Positions 34,583 to 48,205 are shown, numbered from the stretch's first letter. The stretch is 64,000 bases of DNA from LMUY01 sp965199165 (GCA_965199165.1 OZ240681.1:4092001-4156000); one strand, 5' to 3'. Program-made: numbers and translations. Notes: generated from the sequence alone by a model not told the origin.

Positions 34583-34903
34583 ATGCTGATCGTGACGACC
34601 GAACACGTCGCGGGCCATCGGACCGTGAGGACGCTGGGCCAGGTCTTCGGCATCGTGGTGCGGAGCCGTGGGATAGGCGGCAACTTCGTCGCCGGGCTGC
34701 GGTCCATCGTCGGCGGTGAGATCAAGGAGTACACGCAGATGCTGGAAGAGGCACGGCGCCACGCGATCGACCGGCTGGTGCAGAACGCCACCGTCATGGG
34801 GGCCAACGCCGTGCTGATGATGCGCTTCGACAGTGCCGAGATCGCCCAGACGATGAGCGAGATCGTCGCCTACGGCACCGCCGTGGTAATCGAACCGGAG
34901 TAG
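34583..34903 (+). CDS. YbjQ/UPF0145-family protein
   Basis: A 106-residue homo-oligomeric fold. Begins MLIVTTEHVAGHRTVRTLG, then GIVVRSRGIGGNFVAGLRSIVGGE, YTQMLEEAR and NAVLMMRFD, all standard for this family. Once called heavy-metal-binding, it has no proven function. The ATG has a GGAGGG site. Divergent from the SDR operon. Confidence 0.92.
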   Translation: MLIVTTEHVAGHRTVRTLGQVFGIVVRSRGIGGNFVAGLRSIVGGEIKEYTQMLEEARRHAIDRLVQNATVMGANAVLMMRFDSAEIAQTMSEIVAYGTAVVIEPE

Positions 34904-34908
34904 GCCGC

Positions 34909-35145
34909 GTGCTGGCGTCCGTCCTCTTCGTCGTCGTGCTGTTCGGTCCGTTCGTGGCGTGGCTTGTCTGGCGCGGCCACGGCTACAAGCGCCAACTGCT
35001 CGACCGACCGCCCGGAGCCGAATGGCAGGTCTCGGCGGAGGCCTTCGTCGACCCGGCCAGCGGCGAGGTGGCCCAAGTGTGGACCCATCCGGCGTCCGGG
35101 CGGCGCGCCTATGTCCGGCGGGGGCGAGCCGGGCCGGTCGACTGA
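34909..35145 (+). CDS. Small single-pass membrane protein
   Basis: 78 residues from GTG 34909, five bases after the YbjQ-family stop. One N-terminal membrane segment (LASVLFVVVLFGPFVAWLVW) is followed by a soluble domain with WQVSAEAFVDPASGEVAQVWTHPASGRRAYVR. No family recognised. Its placement suggests cotranscription with the upstream gene. Confidence 0.55.
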   Translation: MLASVLFVVVLFGPFVAWLVWRGHGYKRQLLDRPPGAEWQVSAEAFVDPASGEVAQVWTHPASGRRAYVRRGRAGPVD

Positions 35146-35351
35146 CAAGACATACCCTGGTGGAGTGAAGGTCAACCTGCGGACGATCCCCGCGGTGAAC
35201 ACATCGGCGGTCGCGTAACGGCGTCTCACGCCTGCCTTCTCCTTACCCTACGGATGTCGGCCAGGTCCGGCCGTCGTGTCGCCAGCCGTCATGCTTCTAG
35301 AGCTTCCATGCGAATCGACCGGCCGATCCACGCTGGCCCTGCGGCGCCCCT

Positions 35352-35460
35352 TCACGAAGCCTCGACGGCCTTGGCCATATACACCCGCTCGTAGCCCTTC
35401 TCGCTCACCCGCCCTGTCTCCCGAAAGCCGAGGCGGGCGTAGAGCCGGGCGCGCGACCAA
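35352..35460 (-). pseudogene. C-terminal remnant of a GNAT acetyltransferase
   Basis: The minus strand reads WSRARLYARLGFRETG then RVSEKGYERVYMAKAVEAS and a stop. This is the typical end of a GNAT fold (Y-x-x-L-G-F motif and final strand). Upstream of it the frame becomes unrelated Pro/Leu-rich sequence with no acetyl-CoA loop, so only about 35 residues remain. The rest of 35146-35561 holds nothing I can name. Confidence 0.65.
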
Positions 35461-35561
35461 GGCAAGGGCGAGCAGGCAGGCAACGGAGACGCACGATCCA
35501 GCGGCGTGGACCGGCGCCGCGGGATCCCCGCACAGGCAGCCGACGCCCTGTCATTGACGCC

Positions 35562-36824
35562 TCAGCCGCCGATGCGCTCGACATCCGCCCCGCAGGCCGC
35601 GAGCTTCTGCTCCAGCGCCTCGTAGCCGCGGTCCAGGTGGTAGACGCGGTTGACCACCGTCTCGCCCGCCGCGGCCAGCCCGGCGATCACCAGGGAGGCG
35701 CTGGCGCGGAGGTCGGTCGCCATGACCGGAGCGCCCGACAGCGAGGAGACGCCACGCACGATGGCGGAGGCGCCGTGCACGTTGATGTTCGCGCCCATGC
35801 GCGTGAGCTCGCTGACGTGCATGAAGCGGTTCTCGAAGATCGTCTCCGTCACCATGGCGGCACCCTGCGCCACGCTCATGAGCACCAGGAACTGCGCCTG
35901 CATGTCCGTGGGAAAGCCGGGGTATGGTTCCGTCATCGCGTCCGTGCCGTGCAGCCCGTTGCGCCGGGTGACGCGGACGCCGTCCGGCTCGGCCGCGAGC
36001 TCGACGCCGGCCTCGGCCAGCACCGCACGCACGGCGGCCAGGTGGGCCAGGTCCGCGCCGCGCAGCATCACCGTCCCGCCGGTGATGGCGGCGGCACAGG
36101 CGTAGGTCCCGGTCTCGATACGGTCGGGGATGACGGTGTGGTGGGCGCCGTGCAGCGCACTCACCCCTTCGATCACCAGCGTGCCCGTGCCCACCCCTTC
36201 GATCCGCGCGCCCATGGCGAGCAGGCAGCGCGCGAGGTCGTCGATCTCCGGCTCGCGGGCGGCGTTGGCGATGGTGGTCTGCCCGTCGGCCAGCGACGCC
36301 GCCATCAGGAGGTTCTCGGTGGCGCCGACGGAGGCGAAGGGCAGCACGACCACCGCACCGCGCAGCCCATCCGGCGCAGTGGCGTTGATGTAGCCAGCCT
36401 CGAGATCGATGCGGGCGCCCATCTGCTCCAGCCCCTTCAGGTGCAGGTCGACGGGGCGGGTGCCGATGGCGCAGCCGCCCGGCAGGGAAACCCGTGCCTC
36501 GCGGCAGCGCGCCAGGAGCGGCCCGAGCACCAGCACGGAGGCGCGCATCTTGCGCACGATGTCGTATGGCGCCTCCGTCGAGGTGATGCTGCCCCCGAGC
36601 GAGAGGGTGCGGCCGTCATTGCCCACCGGCTCCACCGCGATGCCGTGCTGGGCGAGCAGGCTGCCCATGGTGTCGATGTCGGCCAGGCGCGGCACGTTGC
36701 CCAGCACCAGCCTCTCCTCCGTCAGCAGCCCGGCGGCCATCAGCGGCAGGCTGGCGTTCTTGGCCCCGCCGATGACGATCTCGCCATGCAGCGGGCGGCC
36801 ACCGCGGATGCGGATCTTGTCCAT
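35562..36824 (-). CDS. murA: UDP-N-acetylglucosamine 1-carboxyvinyltransferase
   Basis: First committed step of peptidoglycan synthesis: adds enolpyruvate from PEP to UDP-GlcNAc. 420 residues, the usual size. The N-terminal GGAKNASLPLMAA binds UDP-GlcNAc, and the catalytic Cys118 lies in PGGCAIGTRP, so fosfomycin sensitivity is expected at this residue. The C-terminal PGFPTDMQAQF and RFMHVSEL motifs are typical. The ATG at 36824 is preceded by AAGGA and lies ten bases after dcd. GlmU, which supplies its substrate, is encoded 2 kb away. Confidence 0.97.
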   Translation of the reverse strand: MDKIRIRGGRPLHGEIVIGGAKNASLPLMAAGLLTEERLVLGNVPRLADIDTMGSLLAQHGIAVEPVGNDGRTLSLGGSITSTEAPYDIVRKMRASVLVLGPLLARCREARVSLPGGCAIGTRPVDLHLKGLEQMGARIDLEAGYINATAPDGLRGAVVVLPFASVGATENLLMAASLADGQTTIANAAREPEIDDLARCLLAMGARIEGVGTGTLVIEGVSALHGAHHTVIPDRIETGTYACAAAITGGTVMLRGADLAHLAAVRAVLAEAGVELAAEPDGVRVTRRNGLHGTDAMTEPYPGFPTDMQAQFLVLMSVAQGAAMVTETIFENRFMHVSELTRMGANINVHGASAIVRGVSSLSGAPVMATDLRASASLVIAGLAAAGETVVNRVYHLDRGYEALEQKLAACGADVERIGG

Positions 36825-36834
36825 GGTCGGGTCC

Positions 36835-37389
36835 TTACATTCGGGGCAGGGCGGTGCCGCGCTGGCGCATGTACTTGCCGGCACGGTCGGCGTAGCTGGT
36901 CTCGCACGGCTCGGAGCCCTGGAGGAAGAGGAACTGGCAGATGCCCTCGCCGGCGTAGATGCGGGCGGGCAGGGGGGTGGTGTTGCTGATCTCGATCGTC
37001 ACCTGGCCCTCCCATTCCGGCTCCAGCGGGGTGACGTTCACGATGATCCCGCAGCGGGCATAGGTGGATTTGCCCAGGCAGACGACCAGGATGTCGCGCG
37101 GGATGCGGAAGTATTCCACCGTGTGGGCCAGGGCGAAGCTGTTGGGCGGGATGATCGCCACCGGGCCGTGCCGGTCGACGAAGCTGTCGGGGTTGAAGTT
37201 CTTCGGGTCGACGACGGCGCTGTCGACGTTGGTGAAGATCTTGAACTCGTCTGCCACCCGGGCGTCGTAGCCGTAGGAGGACAGGCCGTAGCTGATCACG
37301 CCGTCCCGCTTCTGCGCCTCGATGAACGGCTCGATCATGGCGTGGTCGAGCGCCATGCGGCGTATCCAGCGATCGGCCATGACGGGCAT
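36835..37389 (-). CDS. dcd: dCTP deaminase
   Basis: A 184-residue trimeric enzyme that converts dCTP to dUTP for thymidylate supply. Motifs SSYGYDARV, PPNSFALAHTVEYF, GKSTYARCGI and the catalytic-Glu segment TPLEPEWEGQVT are all present. First ATG (37389) has a GGAGAG site; the second ATG at 37380 is the family's more usual start. Probably cotranscribed with murA. Confidence 0.96.
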   Translation of the reverse strand: MPVMADRWIRRMALDHAMIEPFIEAQKRDGVISYGLSSYGYDARVADEFKIFTNVDSAVVDPKNFNPDSFVDRHGPVAIIPPNSFALAHTVEYFRIPRDILVVCLGKSTYARCGIIVNVTPLEPEWEGQVTIEISNTTPLPARIYAGEGICQFLFLQGSEPCETSYADRAGKYMRQRGTALPRM

Positions 37390-37460
37390 CGGGTGGGCTC
37401 TCCGGGAACGGCATCCGGTCTAGCCCAGGGCGGCGCGCCGCGGCAAACGAGGTGTTCGGG

Positions 37461-37489
37461 TTGACGCTCGGGCTCCCCTTCGCCATACA
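37461..37489 (+). promoter_or_regulatory. Candidate promoter for rpmB
   Basis: TTGACG (37461-37466), a 17-base spacer and CATACA (37484-37489) lie 37 bases before the rpmB ATG. The -35 is a near-perfect match and the -10 is weak. Confidence 0.45.
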
Positions 37490-37525
37490 CCACGCTCTTT
37501 CGCGCGATCCTGAGGATAACCAACG

Positions 37526-37822
37526 ATGTCCCGCCGTTGCCTGGTTTCCGGCAAGGGCGTGCTGACCGGCAACAACGTCAGCCACGCCAACAACAAGAGC
37601 CGCCGCCGCTTCCTGCCGAACCTGCAGGAGCAATCATTGCTATCGGACGTGCTCGGGACTTCGGTGCGGGTGCGGCTGACGACGCACGGGCTGCGCACGG
37701 TCGAGCACAATGGCGGGCTCGATGCGTTCCTCCTCGGCACGCCCAACCGCAGCCTGCCGGAGGAGGCGCAGGTGCTGAAGCGCCGCATCCTCCGCGCCCA
37801 AGCGAAAAAGGCCGTCGCCTAA
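37526..37822 (+). CDS. rpmB: 50S ribosomal protein L28
   Basis: 98 residues, the size of alphaproteobacterial L28. Begins MSRRCLVSGKGVLTGNNVSHANNKSRRRFLPN with the conserved GNNVSHANNK loop, then the RVRLTTHGLRTVEHNGGLDAFL strand pair. A GAGGA ribosome binding site precedes it. Followed by a palindromic repeat. Confidence 0.97.
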   Translation: MSRRCLVSGKGVLTGNNVSHANNKSRRRFLPNLQEQSLLSDVLGTSVRVRLTTHGLRTVEHNGGLDAFLLGTPNRSLPEEAQVLKRRILRAQAKKAVA

Positions 37823-37838
37823 GCAGCACGCCAAGAAT

Positions 37839-37936
37839 CCCTCTCCTTCCGGGAGAGGGTAGGGTGAGGGTGGCACCCCTGGTTCAAAGCCTATCGTGTG
37901 GCCCCACCCCGACCCTTCTCCCAGAAGGAGAGGGAG
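37839..37936. repeat. Palindromic G/C-rich repeat, second copy
   Basis: Fills the gap between the convergent rpmB and gph genes. A hairpin CCCTCTCC/GGAGAGGG at 37839-37859 is followed by AGGGTGAGGGT, then CCCCACCCCGACCC and a second CTTCTCCCAGAAGGAGAGGG. The order of parts is that of the mutS copy. Here it can act as a terminator for both genes. Confidence 0.78.
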
Positions 37937-37937
37937 A

Positions 37938-38585
37938 CTATGGCGCCGGGAGAAGGCGGTTGGCGATCGAGGGGACGTCGCTGACCTTGGCGGCCCAGCT
38001 TGCGCCATCGGCCATCTCGGGCGTGCCATATCCCCAGCTTGCATAGATCGCCTGCACCCCAGCTGCCTTGGCTGCCAGCACGTCGTTGCGGTGGTCACCA
38101 AGCGCCACCGCCGAGATGGGCACTCCGCCTGCGGCTGCGACAGCCGCCAGCATATGGGCCGGGTCCGGCTTCCGCGGCCCGTCGCCGCCGGTGACGCTAT
38201 CGACCAACCCTGCCAGGCCGACCGCCTTCAGGATCGTGCGTGCATCCGCCTCCGGCTTGTTGGTGCACACGCCCAGGCGCCAACCCTGCTCCGACAGCGT
38301 TCCCAACATCGCAGTCACACCGGGGAACGGCCGTGTCTTCTCCGCCGCGTGGTCGGCATAATCCGCTCGGAAGGTCGCAAGCGCCGCCTGGTCCAGACCC
38401 GACCCGCGTGCCGCCAGGCCGCGCCTCACCAACGCCTCGACCCCATCGCCGATCATCGCCACCACCTCCGCCCGGGCGAACGGCGCCAAGCCTCGGCCGC
38501 GCATGAGACGGTTGAGCGCCGCAGCCAGGTCGGCCGCCGAGTCGACCAGCGTGCCATCCAGGTCGAGGATCAGGGTGCGCTGCAT
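37938..38585 (-). CDS. gph: HAD-family phosphoglycolate phosphatase
   Basis: 215 residues. The HAD nucleophile motif is DLDGTLVDS (Asp8, Asp10). Motif II is VCTNKPE. Motif III Lys is in PRKPDPAHM and motif IV is ALGDHRNDV. Gph removes 2-phosphoglycolate arising from DNA repair and oxygenase side reactions. Related HAD phosphatases cannot be excluded. ATG 38585 was chosen because a longer frame would overlap glmU. Divergent from glmU. Confidence 0.88.
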   Translation of the reverse strand: MQRTLILDLDGTLVDSAADLAAALNRLMRGRGLAPFARAEVVAMIGDGVEALVRRGLAARGSGLDQAALATFRADYADHAAEKTRPFPGVTAMLGTLSEQGWRLGVCTNKPEADARTILKAVGLAGLVDSVTGGDGPRKPDPAHMLAAVAAAGGVPISAVALGDHRNDVLAAKAAGVQAIYASWGYGTPEMADGASWAAKVSDVPSIANRLLPAP

Positions 38586-38655
38586 GTCACGAAACGAAAC
38601 CAGATGTGTCGGCCGGTGCTTTGACATGGCGTGGCGGCGGACGCTACCGGGGGAC

Positions 38656-39962
38656 ATGGAAGCCACCGCCATCCTGCTTGCCGCGGGCCTGGGCACCCGC
38701 ATGCGTTCCACCCTGCCGAAGGCGCTGCACCCGATCGCCGGCCGGCCCATGCTGCGCCACCTGCTGGAGTCGTGCGAGGCCGTCTTCGACCATGCCGTGG
38801 TCGTGACCGGGCCAGGCATGGAGGCGCTGGCAGCCGTTGCGGCACCTCACCGGACCGTGGTGCAGCAGGAGCGCCTCGGCACGGCCCACGCTGCGTTGCA
38901 GGCCGCGGCTGCCTTCGGCGCGGGCGACGTGGCGGTGCTGTACGCCGACAACCCGCTGATCCGTCCGGACACGCTGCGCCGCCTGCGGGCCGCGCGGGCG
39001 GACGCCGGGCTGGTGCTGCTGGCCATGCGGCCGGTCGACCCCGGCCAGTATGGTCGCGTGATCACGGTCGGCGCCGAGGTCGAGCGGATCGTGGAATACG
39101 CCGATGCCAGCGAGCGGGAACGGGCGGTCGGCCTGTGCAACGCGGGCGTGATCTGCGCTGCCGCGCCCGACATGACGCGCTGGCTGCAGGCCGTGCGCAA
39201 CGACAACAGCAAGGGCGAATACTACCTGACCGACGTCGTCGCCCACGCCCGCGCCGAAGGCGCCCGGGTGGTGGCGGTGGAGGCGCCGGAGGCGGAACTG
39301 CGCGGCGTGAACTCCCGCAGCGAACTGGCGGAGGCGGAGGCCACGGTGCAACGCTGGCTGCGGCAGGCGGCGATGGCCGGCGGCGCGACACTGACCGCGC
39401 CGGAGACGGTGTTCCTCTCTGCCGACACGGCCCTGGGGGCGGACGTCACGGTCGCGCCGCACGTCGTGTTCGGCCCCGGTGTCTCGGTGGCCGACGGCGT
39501 CGACATCCGCGCCTTCTGCCACCTGGAGGGTTGCCGCATCGAGGCCGGGGCGGTCATCGGCCCGTTCGCCCGGCTGCGCCCCGGCACCGTCATCGGCCCA
39601 GGCGCGCATGTCGGCAACTTCGTCGAACTGAAGGCGGCCGTGCTGGGGGAAGGCGCCAAGGCCAACCACCTCTCCTATATCGGCGACGCGGCAGTGGGCG
39701 CGCGCACCAATATCGGCGCCGGCACCATCACGGTGAACTACGACGGTTTCGGCAAGCATCGCACCGAAATCGGCGAGCGGGCGTTCATCGGCTCCAACAC
39801 CTCTCTGGTCGCGCCGGTCCAGGTGGGTGACGGTGCCATGGTGGTGGCGGGCAGCACGGTCACGGAGGACGTACCGGCCGACGCCATGGCATTCGGCCGG
39901 GCGCGGCAGGTGACCAAGCCGGGGCGCGCGGCCGCATTCCGGGGCAAGAAGGAGCAGCGCTG

Positions 39963-39963
<1 letters not shown>
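38656..39963 (+). CDS. glmU: Bifunctional UDP-GlcNAc pyrophosphorylase / GlcN-1-P acetyltransferase
   Basis: 435 residues that make UDP-GlcNAc from glucosamine-1-phosphate. The uridylyltransferase motif LLAAGLGTRMRS is at residues 7-18. The C-terminal left-handed beta-helix hexapeptide repeats begin near 250 and include the acetyl-CoA-site segment NFVELKAAVLGEGAKANHLSY, written here only as a region near 318-338. Its stop and the glmS ATG overlap by one base (TGATG), so the two consecutive pathway enzymes are coupled. Confidence 0.97.
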
Positions 39964-41780
<1,817 letters not shown>

Positions 41781-41851
41781 GCGACCGCCCGGTGCCGGGC
41801 AATGCCGGGCGCCCGAGCTTGTAAAGCCCGCCAGGCTGTCATGTATGACGG

Positions 41852-43069
41852 ATGAGAGACAAACCAGGCGCGCCCCGTCCCAACAACCGCACCGCGGCAC
41901 TGACCGCGGAACGCAACCGCAAGATGGCAGCGTCCGCCCATGCCTATGTGCGGGGGAGCACCGTCAAATTCTACGAGTGGCTGGAGGCATCGACCCCGTC
42001 CGCGCTGCCCGAGGGCCCCTCCGTATGGATATGCGGCGATTGCCACGTCGGCAATCTGGGCCCTGTCGCGAGCCACGACGGCGCGCTCGCCATCCAGATC
42101 CGCGACCTGGACCAGACCGTGATCGGCAATCCCGCGCATGACATGATCCGGCTCGCCCTCTCGCTGGCCATGGCGGCACGCGGGTCGGACCTGCCCGGCG
42201 TCACCACGGCCCGCATGCTGGAGCGGATGATCGACGGCTACGAGGCAGCGTTCGCACCCGAGGTACAGGGCGAGACGCTCGACTCCGAACGGGACATGCC
42301 GAAGACCGTCCGGCAGGTCATGCGGGCCGCTGCGGGACGGTCCTGGAAGCACCTGGCAGACGAGCGCATCGAGGGCGTCGAGCCCGTCATCCCCCTCGGC
42401 AAGCGCTTCTGGCCGTTGACCGAGGAGGAACATGGCGCCGCGGCAGACCTGTTCGCCCAGGAGCCGCTACGCCAGTTGGCGACGGTGCTGCGGTCACGCG
42501 CGGACGACGCACCCGTGCGCGTGCTGGACGCCGCCTATTGGCGCAAAGGCTGCAGCTCGCTGGGCCGGCTGCGCATCGCCGTGCTGGCCGCCATCGGCAC
42601 GGGCCGACAGGAGCGCCATTGCCTGATGGACGTGAAGGAAGCGACCGCCGCGGCTGCCCCGCGCTTCGCCGGGGCGGACATGCCGCGCGACAATGCCGAG
42701 CGCGTGGTGACCGGAGCGCGCAACCTGTCGCCCTTCCTCGGCCGGCGCATGGTGGCGAGCCGGTTGCTGGGCAAGGCGGTGTTCGTGCGCGAGCTGCTGC
42801 CGCAGGACCTCAAGCTGGAGATCGAGCAGCTTTCCGTCGACGAGGCGATGGGCGTTGCGGAGTTCCTGGCCCGCGTCGTCGGGCGCGGCCATGCCCGGCA
42901 GATGAGTGCCAGCGACCGGCGCGGCTGGTTGGGCGAGTTGCAGCGCAACCGCTCCAAGTCCTTGGACGCACCGTCCTGGCTCTGGCGCAGCGTCGTCGAC
43001 CTGGTCGCGAGCCACGAAGCCGCCTACCTGGAGCACTGCCGCCGTTGGGCCATGGCAGAGGCAGCCTAG
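41852..43069 (+). CDS. DUF2252 family protein
   Basis: 405 residues. Motifs shared with DUF2252 are ICGDCHVGNLG and IRDLDQTVIGNPAHDMIRLA, resembling the catalytic and metal loops of aminoglycoside-phosphotransferase/kinase-like folds, and a late VFVRELLPQDLKLE. The reaction is not known. No signal peptide. It stands alone, 71 bases after glmS on the same strand. Confidence 0.88.
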   Translation: MRDKPGAPRPNNRTAALTAERNRKMAASAHAYVRGSTVKFYEWLEASTPSALPEGPSVWICGDCHVGNLGPVASHDGALAIQIRDLDQTVIGNPAHDMIRLALSLAMAARGSDLPGVTTARMLERMIDGYEAAFAPEVQGETLDSERDMPKTVRQVMRAAAGRSWKHLADERIEGVEPVIPLGKRFWPLTEEEHGAAADLFAQEPLRQLATVLRSRADDAPVRVLDAAYWRKGCSSLGRLRIAVLAAIGTGRQERHCLMDVKEATAAAAPRFAGADMPRDNAERVVTGARNLSPFLGRRMVASRLLGKAVFVRELLPQDLKLEIEQLSVDEAMGVAEFLARVVGRGHARQMSASDRRGWLGELQRNRSKSLDAPSWLWRSVVDLVASHEAAYLEHCRRWAMAEAA

Positions 43070-43111
43070 CAGCGTAGCCCGTGTTCGCGCAGCGAATGCG
43101 GGATCACGGGT

Positions 43112-43287
43112 GGCCCTCTCCCTCCGGGCAGGGCCATCCCATACTGGCGGAGCTCCCTCTCCCGCTGGCGGGAGACGGTTCCAAAGCGGGGATACGGCCC
43201 TATGCGATGGCCCTGCCCTCCGTGAGGGTGTGGGCAGGGTCCTGCACTGGGGCCCTCACCCCGGGCCTCTCCCGAAAGGATAGGGCG
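43112..43287. repeat. Palindromic G/C-rich repeat array, third copy
   Basis: Several related inverted segments follow the DUF2252 gene: CCCTCTCCCTCCGGGCAGGG, CTCCCTCTCCCGCTGGCGGGAG, GCCCTGCCCTCCGTGAGGGT with GGGCAGGGT, and CCCTCACCCCGGGCCTCTCC near the end. They share the CCCTCTCC and CCCTCACC modules of the other two copies. Apart from them, 43070-43419 shows no gene. Confidence 0.7.
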
Positions 43288-43419
43288 CACCGCTCCCGAT
43301 CGACCAGAGACGATCATGCTCTCGTGCATGACCCCGCATGAGCCCAGCGCTCATACGGGCTACGCTGTTTAGTCTTGCCAGGAGCAGCAATCGCACCGTG
43401 GGTGCGATGTTCGCAAAGC

Positions 43420-44643
43420 TCAGACGGGTCGCGTGTAGTCGTTCGACTTGAGGTAGGCCTCGACCGCGTCGCCCAGCACTTCGCAGCACAGCGCCAAGTC
43501 CTCCTCCTTCGTGTCCTCCGCCCAATGATGGCTGATGCCGCCAATGCTGGGGGAGAACAGCATGGCGGAGGGCATGACCTGCGCCAGCACCTGCGCATCG
43601 TGCCCGGCGCCGCTCGGCAGCTTCTGCCAAGCGCCAGGTGCGTGGCGTTCGGCCGCAGCCGCAAGCGCCGTCATGATCGCCGGGTCACAGATGGCGGGGA
43701 TGGACCGGCGGATCACCTGCACCTCCGTCGTACAGCGCTCGCGGCGGTCGCTCTCCTGCACCAGGGCGCGCAGGCAGGCCTCCAGCCGCTCGAGCACCGC
43801 CCAGTCCACGTCGCGGAACTGGAACAGCACCTCCGCCCGGCCCGGGATGATGGAGGGGGCGCCGGGCGTCAGCACGATCTGCCCGGTGGTCCAGACGGTG
43901 CGCTCGGCGCAGACCAGGGGGAAGGCGTGGTCGATCGCCGCCAGCAGGCGCACCGCCGTCAGCCCGGCGTCCTTGCGCTCCGCCATGGTGGTGCCGCCGG
44001 CATGGTCCTGCTGGCCGGTGACGACCAGGCGGAACTGCCAGATCGCGACGATCCCCGTCACCACGGCGGCGCGGTGGCCGGCTGCCTCCAGCTTGGTGCC
44101 CTGCTCGATATGCAACTCGGCATAGCCCTTGTGCCGCCCCGGCTCGAAGGTCAGCCGCGGCAGCCCGGCCAGCCCGGCCGCCGCCAGCGCGTCCCGCAGC
44201 GGAGAGCCGTCGTTGCGGCTGCGGGCACGGTCCATCTCCTCCTCCGACAGCTCGCCGATGAAGGAGCGGCTGCCCAGGAAGCCGCCTTCGAAATGGCCTT
44301 CCTCGTCGGCGAAGGCGATCACGTCGACGGGTAGCCCGGCGCGCGCCAGCGCCAGCGCCGCCACCACGCCCAGCGCGCCGTCCAGCCAGCCAGCCTGGTT
44401 CTGGCTCTCGATATGGCTGCCCACCAGCATGTGCGGCCCGGCGCCGGCATGGCGGCCGAGCACGTTGCCGATGCCGTCCATCACCGGCTCCAGCCCGACC
44501 TCCGCCATCCGCGCCATCAGCCAGCGGCGGGATTCCATATCATCAGGCGAATAGGTCGGCCGGTGCACGCCGGTCCTGTAGGCGCCGATCCGCCGCAGCT
44601 CGTTCAAGTCACGGAGGAAGCGGGCGGTGTCGATGCTGGCCAT
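43420..44643 (-). CDS. Zn-dependent M20 hydrolase (allantoate amidohydrolase / hydantoinase-type carbamoylase)
   Basis: 407 residues. Metal-binding segments: GSHIESQ, GWLDGALGV, ADEEGHFEGGFLGSRSF, HIEQGTKLE and QQDHAGGTTM, the order seen in AllC and HyuC enzymes that split N-carbamoyl or ureido groups. Which substrate is used cannot be decided; no purine or hydantoin genes lie nearby. ATG 44643; the longer frame adds an unconserved basic leader. Confidence 0.88.
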   Translation of the reverse strand: MASIDTARFLRDLNELRRIGAYRTGVHRPTYSPDDMESRRWLMARMAEVGLEPVMDGIGNVLGRHAGAGPHMLVGSHIESQNQAGWLDGALGVVAALALARAGLPVDVIAFADEEGHFEGGFLGSRSFIGELSEEEMDRARSRNDGSPLRDALAAAGLAGLPRLTFEPGRHKGYAELHIEQGTKLEAAGHRAAVVTGIVAIWQFRLVVTGQQDHAGGTTMAERKDAGLTAVRLLAAIDHAFPLVCAERTVWTTGQIVLTPGAPSIIPGRAEVLFQFRDVDWAVLERLEACLRALVQESDRRERCTTEVQVIRRSIPAICDPAIMTALAAAAERHAPGAWQKLPSGAGHDAQVLAQVMPSAMLFSPSIGGISHHWAEDTKEEDLALCCEVLGDAVEAYLKSNDYTRPV

Positions 44644-44768
44644 GCGGTCACTCCCAGGCAAGGGGCGATCCTGTCGCGCCGGCGCGCGGGATGGAAGGTG
44701 CAATCGCACCGTCGCCACCCGGCCCACTCCGTCTATAACGGGCAGGCAGCAGAGGGATCGCGACAGTC

Positions 44769-45278
44769 ATGGACGAGCCGTCCTCCGAGTCGAACCGCGT
44801 CATGCAGGTGTCGTCCGTCGCCTTCCTTGCGGTCGAGCACGGACTTTACATCGCACTGGGCGCGATCTTCGCCGTCGCCGCCGTGATCGCCCTCGGCGGC
44901 GCGGCGCTGGACCTCGTGGGGGTGATCGGACAGTCCAACGGTGGCGAGGCATTGCTGAAGATCGTCGACCGTCTGCTGTTCGTGCTGATGCTCGCCGAAA
45001 TCCTCCACACGGTTCGCGTGTCCATCCGGTCCGGCACCCTCAGCTGCGAGCCGTTCCTGATCGTCGGCCTGATCGCCTCCATCCGTCGGGTGCTGGTCAT
45101 CACCTTGGAGTCGTCCCAGGCCACGCCGGGCAAGGCGCCGGACCCCGCCTCCGGCGAGTTGTTCCAGTCGTCGATGATCGAGCTCGGGGTGCTCGGCTGC
45201 CTGATCCTGGTGATGGTGGTGTCGATCTACCTGGTTCGACGGGCCGACCCGGCTGGCGCGCCGGTGCTCAGCAAGTAG
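44769..45278 (+). CDS. PsiE-family inner-membrane protein
   Basis: 169 residues with four predicted membrane segments (about 20-45, 65-85, 95-112 and 135-158). The pattern of DRLLFVLMLAEILHTVRVSI and EPFLIVGLIASIRRVLVITLE matches the phosphate-starvation-inducible PsiE family. The role is unknown. Convergent with uvrA, with three bases between stops. Confidence 0.8.
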   Translation: MDEPSSESNRVMQVSSVAFLAVEHGLYIALGAIFAVAAVIALGGAALDLVGVIGQSNGGEALLKIVDRLLFVLMLAEILHTVRVSIRSGTLSCEPFLIVGLIASIRRVLVITLESSQATPGKAPDPASGELFQSSMIELGVLGCLILVMVVSIYLVRRADPAGAPVLSK

Positions 45279-45281
45279 CGG

Positions 45282-48164
<2,883 letters not shown>

Positions 48165-48190
48165 CAAGCCTCCGAGGCGACGCGGCGTGC

Positions 48191-48205
48191 GTTCCTGCGC
48201 TGTTC
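48191..48205. promoter_or_regulatory. LexA (SOS) box between uvrA and ssb
   Basis: GTTC-CTGCGCT-GTTC is an exact GTTC-N7-GTTC, the alphaproteobacterial LexA recognition pattern. It is 27 bases from the uvrA ATG and 148 bases from the ssb ATG, in their shared divergent promoter region, where SOS boxes are known in related bacteria. Confidence 0.85.

Noticed and set aside
34870..35229. 119-codon minus-strand open frame opposite the small membrane protein
   Set aside because: Antisense shadow. The plus strand has a membrane segment and a tight junction with the YbjQ-family gene.
35276..35557. 93-codon plus-strand open frame
   Set aside because: Arg/Pro/Ser-rich with no homology features. The minus strand holds the GNAT remnant here.
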